Shown piece by piece: positions 59,464 to 64,000 of a DNA stretch of 64,000 nt. The stretch lies in NCBI GenBank assembly GCA_023653785.1, contig JAMKCH010078931.1, positions 1-64,000 of the forward strand, read 5' to 3'. The notes below the pieces were generated by a model. That model made no database searches and was not told the origin of the DNA. It worked only from the letters and a program-made list of their open reading frames with translations. Origin of the DNA: Ophioderma brevispina (Eukaryota; Echinodermata; Ophiuroidea; Amphilepidida; Ophiodermatidae). The number at the start of each line of letters is the position of its first letter. The stretch's first letter is position 1. The position numbers and the translations under genes are program-made.

Positions 59464-61241
59464 GTAAAGGTGGGTGACCTCTGTGATCAAAAAAGAGTTA
59501 ATTACAGGTGGGGGACATGATCCAAAAAGAGTAATTAAGGTGGGTGAACCTGATCAAAAAGAGTAATACAGGTGGTTGACCTGTCAAAAAAAAGCGTAGT
59601 ACAGGTGGGTGACCTGATCAAAAAAGAGTATTACAGTGGGTGACCTGATCAAAAAAGAGTAATTACAGGGGGGTTGGACCTTGATCCAAAAAGTAATTAC
59701 AGGGGGGTGACCTGATCAAAAAAGAGTAATTCAAGGTGGGGTGGCATGATACAAAAAAGAGTAAGTACAGGTGGTGAACTGTCCAAAAGAGTATTACAGG
59801 TGGGTGACCTGATCAAAAAAGAGTAAACACCAACAGAAACAAAAACACTTTTTAAAAAAAAGTAATTACAGGTGGGTGACCTGATCAAAAAAGAGTAATC
59901 CAGGTGGGTGACCTGATCAACAAATTAGAGTAATAAGGTGGGTGACCTGATCCACAAAAGAGTAATTAAGGTGGGTGACCTGATCCACAAAAGAGTATTA
60001 ACGGTGGGTGACCTGATCAAAAAAGAGTAAACACCAACAGAAACAAAAACACTTTTTAAAAAAAAAAAGAGTAATTACAGGTGGTGTGACCTGATCAAAA
60101 AAGAGTAATTACAGGTGGGTGACCTGATCAAAAAAGAGTAATTACAGGTGGTTGAACTGGATACAAAAAAAAGAGTCATTGACAGGTGGGTGACTGGGTC
60201 ACCAAAAAAGAGTAATTACAGGTGGGTGACCTGTTCAAAAAAGAGTAATTACAGGTGGGTGGATTTCCTGATCAAAAAAGATAAGTACAGGTGGGTGATG
60301 ATCAAAAAGAGTATGAAAGGTGGGGGACCTGAATCAAAAAGAGTAATTACAGGTGGGTGACCTGATCCACAAAAGATAATTACAGTGGGTGACTGATCAA
60401 AAAAAGAAGTAATACAGGTTGGGTGACATGATCCAAAAAGAGTAATGACAGGTGGGGGAACCGATCCAAAAGGTAATTAACAGGTGGGTGACCTGATCCA
60501 CAAAAAGAGTATTACAGGTGGTGACCTGATCCAAAATAAGAGTTAATTACAGGTGGGTGACCTGATCAAAAAAGAGTAATTACAGGTGGGTGGACCTGAT
60601 CAAAAAAGAGTAATTAAAGGTGGGTGACCTGATCAAAAAAGAGTAATTAAACAGGTGCGTTTGGGGACTGATCAAAAAAAAGGTAATTACAGGTGGGTGA
60701 CCTGATTCAAAAAGAGTAATTACAGGTGGGTGACATGATCACAAAAGAGTAATTACAGGTGGGTGACTGATCAAAAAAAGAGTTAATTACAGGGGGGGTG
60801 ACTGATCAAAAAAGAGTAATACAGGTGGGTGACCGATACAAAAGAGTAAATAACAGGTGGGTGCCCTGATCCAAAAAGGCTAATTACAGGTGGGGGACCT
60901 GATCAAAAAAAGAGTGATTACAGTGGGTGACCTGATCAAAAAAGAGAGTAATACAGGGGGGTGACCTGATCAAAAAGAGTATACAGGTGGGTGACCTGAT
61001 CAAAAAAGAGTACTACAGGGAGGTGACATGATCAAAAAGAGTAATTAAAGGTGGGGTGACATGTGATCCCAAAGAGTAATTAACAGGTGGTGGACCTATC
61101 CAAAAAGAGTAATTACAGGTGGGTGACCTGATCAACAAAAGAGTAATTACAGGGGGGTGACCTGATCAAAAAAGAGTAATACAGGGGTGGGTGACCTGAT
61201 CAAAAAAGAGTAGTAATTACAGGGGGGTGACTCTGATCAAC
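59464..61241 (+). repeat. 33-bp minisatellite, about 54 units
   Basis: The consensus unit reads GTAATTACAGGTGGGTGACC followed by TGATCAAAAAAGA (33 bp), repeated for about 1.78 kb. Units differ mostly by one-base gains or losses in the A-run and G-run and by losses within GTAATTAC. A variant unit carrying GAGTAAACACCAACAGAAAC and an A-rich tail occurs twice, at 59821 and 60025, about 204 bases (six units) apart, showing block duplication within the array. On the minus strand the unit can be read as an 11-residue repeat without stops, but indels break the frame and coding is unlikely. Confidence 0.95.
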
Positions 61242-62599
61242 AACCTCATCGCCCACAAAAACTAAGATTTGTGGCATGCAAAAAAAGTTCATATTTTTTG
61301 TTATTACCTCAGAAAAATTTATGCCAGAGAATAGAACTGTTTCCTTTTGATGTTATGAACAAAGATATCCCCAAAATGTGGTCGACCACACTACATACTG
61401 TCCTAACGGCCATTTGGTAAATATTTGTGCTTCTACAATCAACTAAAATTTGTAATTTCACTCAAAATTTGTAATTTCACTCAAAATCTGTAATCAGATG
61501 ATTTGGGAACTGTATGCTTCCACACGAGGGAGGAAATTCTCATTTGAAAGATTGGTCCATGATCAGGTTACCACCTTCAAGTAAATAATATGGCAAAACG
61601 ACATCAAACAATTACAAACTCTTTGAAACATTTAAGGTAAGTGTGAAAACCCCTTCAACCACATCTCAATCAAAGCCATTTAACAGGGGAGGGGAATATA
61701 TGTTTGCCTAATTCCTTTGATACCTCAGGCAACATACTTGGACAAAGTGACTGTGAAAATTGGACAGGCTCTCTCCATACCAAGTGCCAAAAGATCAATT
61801 GGTGGAAAACTATAGCCAACTTATTAACTACAGTTGAGGAAGATTTAAGGGCCATCAGCACATAGAATGTGCTCATTGACCATAAAATACACAGAAATAT
61901 ATCTTACTTTGTTTATTTTTTATCTACGTATGGTCAGTAAAACAATACACATAGAAGCTAACAACTTTGTGGTTTGTCATGATTTCTTATCAAATGCTTC
62001 GACCAGTACATTGGGCTCCAATAAACATGCTGTATATGGCTCTCAAGGGATCTTGGGATGCCATATAGCTTATCACCAAAGGTGACTGGAAGACTGCTAT
62101 AAGGAAGCAATAAACTGAAGTAAACTTCAAGAAAAGTACGGGAGGTCAATTTGAAATGTTGCCAATCAAGGATTGGCTATGATAGGTGACAAAGAAGTGG
62201 CAAGATCAGAAATGACAGGTTCAACGTCCTGTATTAGGGCGAGTGTAGCATGTTCGCTTACTGGAGGATTTGTTTGGTGACAACACAAAATATACGACTC
62301 CAGGATACTAATGGGATACGAACCACTACACATACTGTGCGATAATTTTGTAAATTTGTGTAAAGCCACGTCAAACCTTAACGGTGGATCTCAAAATATG
62401 TATAATAATGTTATAATATGCATTCAACTTTTCAGGTATTATATCCAGATCAAGTGTATTTGATGATTATAGCACCTCATTTTTGTTACAATTCAAGATA
62501 TGGTCCTAAAAATATAATTCCAAATTGCAGTTGATTCTGATTGTGCATTTTTGTGTAGTGTGAATATGTTTATTATACTCCGTTTGCCTTCATTATTTG
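61242..62599. other. No gene recognised; short tandem repeat
   Basis: A 19-bp unit, AAAATTTGTAATTTCACTC, is repeated about 2.5 times at 61445-61494. Open frames of 60-72 codons at 61670-62370 on both strands show no recognised domain. Confidence 0.45.
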
Positions 62600-62760
62600 A
62601 TGGTCGCACCAGTAAACCGCACGCGCTGGCCTAAATCGATGGTGTTTTTACACGCGTGCCCAAAGACGGCAAATCCTGACGCGTGCGTAAAAGCTGCATC
62701 AAGGTTGTGACATCACTGCACGGAGGTAGACAAATGGACTATAGTCTATTCCCATCTTGT
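62600..62760. repeat. CpG-containing dispersed repeat, copy 2
   Basis: Three ACGCGY-type words (CACGCGCTGG, ACACGCGTGCCC, GACGCGTGCG) are followed by AAGCTGCATCAAGGTTGTGACATCACT-type sequence that aligns with 37240-37335. The CpG density is unusual for this window. It may be a fragment of a transposon end. Confidence 0.5.
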
Positions 62761-64000
62761 AGTTTTTTTGTTTGTGGAAGGGCAAAATATTAATCAATTG
62801 CTAATTTCTTGTAGGGTAGATTGATCTATATGTCTTCTTCCTCTGATATATTTCAAAGAATTGTTTTATAAAACACTATTAAAATATGTCTTAACCTGTG
62901 ACTTTTGAAAATAATTCTGAACTGTGGATTTTTGAAAGCACACTGCACGGTCAGGTTGCCTTCCAATCTGCATACCATTACTGTTGATCACAAAGCAATG
63001 TACTTATGGGATACATGTCAGATATCCTCCAGCACTAATACATAAAGCTTCATATTCTTTAATTACCAATTAGTTTTTAAAATCATTTGTCTTGTTATGA
63101 AATCTACATATTTGAATGCTCAATGAAACAATGACAGTGCTTTACTGTGTGGCTCAATTGGCTACCATGTGCCCAAACCACACAAGTCAGGTGTTTCCAG
63201 GTAGCCATTAGAGGATATGTGTGGCTATTTTAAGAATGTGATGAGAAATCCAATGACATCCCTTCTCTATTATAGCTTACGTATGGTCCATTTATAGATG
63301 GATTAGAAAGCCATACTTAATGAGAAACAGAGACGACGGCGACCAAGCCTCATTCAAAATAGCAACTTGCCCAAAATATCAAAAGAAATTACAACAATAC
63401 GGAGTGCAAACCACAAACCTATTTGGGTGTGTTGATGTGGGTCGGTCATGTGTGTTCCTATGACCCACATATGACCTGTCCTCGTCCGTTAGTCATACAA
63501 AAATGCTAAAGTACCCTTACGGTGGAGTTGATTCTTTAGCTCCAACAGTTTTGGAATAAGAAAATATTCCAATGAGTAATTGGAAGTAATTTAAAGTTCA
63601 ATGTTTATTTCCAATCATTTATAAAAAGTACAAACTTTTTCAGCAGGGAGCAGGATATGAGTTATTCAAACACTCGTCCCGTGAAATAAGTGTGCTGTAC
63701 ATCTATTTGTAAGAATGAGCCAAAATTGTATATTTTAAAACTATTTGTAATTGGCAACCTGTCTTGTACTATAATCTTGAGAATTTCTACTATCTGAAAT
63801 ATTAACTGAAATATGGTACCTATACAATTTATAAAATAGACTTTCTCTGCAATAAATTCACAAAATTGTGTAGCATTTTATAAGTATGCCCATAAATGGG
63901 ACAGAAATGACAAAAGTGACCTATTGTACAGGGTGATACAAACTTCTGTTCACTGCACAAAATGCAATATTAGTATCAACTGACACGTATTTGAAATTAG
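62761..64000. other. No gene recognised; possible tRNA-like head
   Basis: TGGCTCAATTGG at 63150-63161 fits the tRNA A-box consensus exactly, and AGGTGTTTCCAGG at about 63189 lies at the right distance for a degenerate B-box. This might be the head of a tRNA-derived SINE, but no complete cloverleaf forms by eye. No gene was recognised in the rest. Confidence 0.35.

Noticed and set aside
59697..60360. Open frames across the minisatellite (11-residue repeats)
   Set aside because: Frame is broken by indels every few units, no start or splice context is seen, and the plus-strand unit has a stop in each frame.
59464..61241. Repeat array considered as a CRISPR array
   Set aside because: Units are contiguous 33-mers without unique spacers, in an animal-like genome. 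It is a minisatellite.

Overview
This window looks like intergenic and intronic DNA from an AT-rich animal genome, probably an invertebrate. The evidence is the lack of long open frames over 64 kb, the dense miniature DNA transposons with terminal inverted repeats (TIRs), the decayed LINE fragments, and a few short coding-like blocks bounded by plausible splice sites. Tandem segments rich in AGGTCAAAGGTCA, and hAT-like ends beginning CAGTGGCG, recall marine invertebrate genomes, but I cannot name the species. No operons, ribosomal RNA genes, intact tRNA genes or CRISPR arrays were seen.

Layout. 1-9 kb: non-coding, with a foldback element, a run of MITEs (family M3, one interrupted by family M2), and an M2 copy with a clean 9-bp target duplication. 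9.7-17.6 kb: several TTAA-flanked TIR elements, including a 1.8-kb one whose interior is about 1.3 kb of G-poor, pyrimidine-rich sequence. 18 kb: a minus-strand LINE reverse-transcriptase tail. 20-23.7 kb: another TTAA element, C-runs, an M3 copy and a hAT-like MITE. 23.9-37.7 kb: two adjacent copies of one 6-kb segment that differ mainly by one-base indels. The first copy also carries a GT-rich insert and an AC-rich scrambled stretch. 38-50 kb: more MITEs, a minus-strand putative terminal exon near 43.5-43.8 kb, and a diverged tandem pair near 47.8 kb. 50.8-53.5 kb: a decayed LINE with endonuclease and reverse-transcriptase domains. 55.4-56.6 kb: a minus-strand lysine/serine-rich coding block broken by frameshifts. 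59.5-61.2 kb: a 33-bp minisatellite of about 54 units.

The two minus-strand coding blocks (55.4-56.6 and 43.5-43.8 kb) could belong to one gene with the LINE in an intron, but nothing in the sequence proves the link. Single-base indels recur in the coding blocks, between the two 6-kb copies and among minisatellite units. This is best explained by a noisy long-read consensus, so frameshifts here should not be read as biological inactivation, and the 6-kb tandem duplication may be two haplotypes laid end to end. The most interesting real biology is the set of distinct TTAA-targeting element families that share an AGG terminus but have different TIRs. No transposase gene for any of them is visible in the window.
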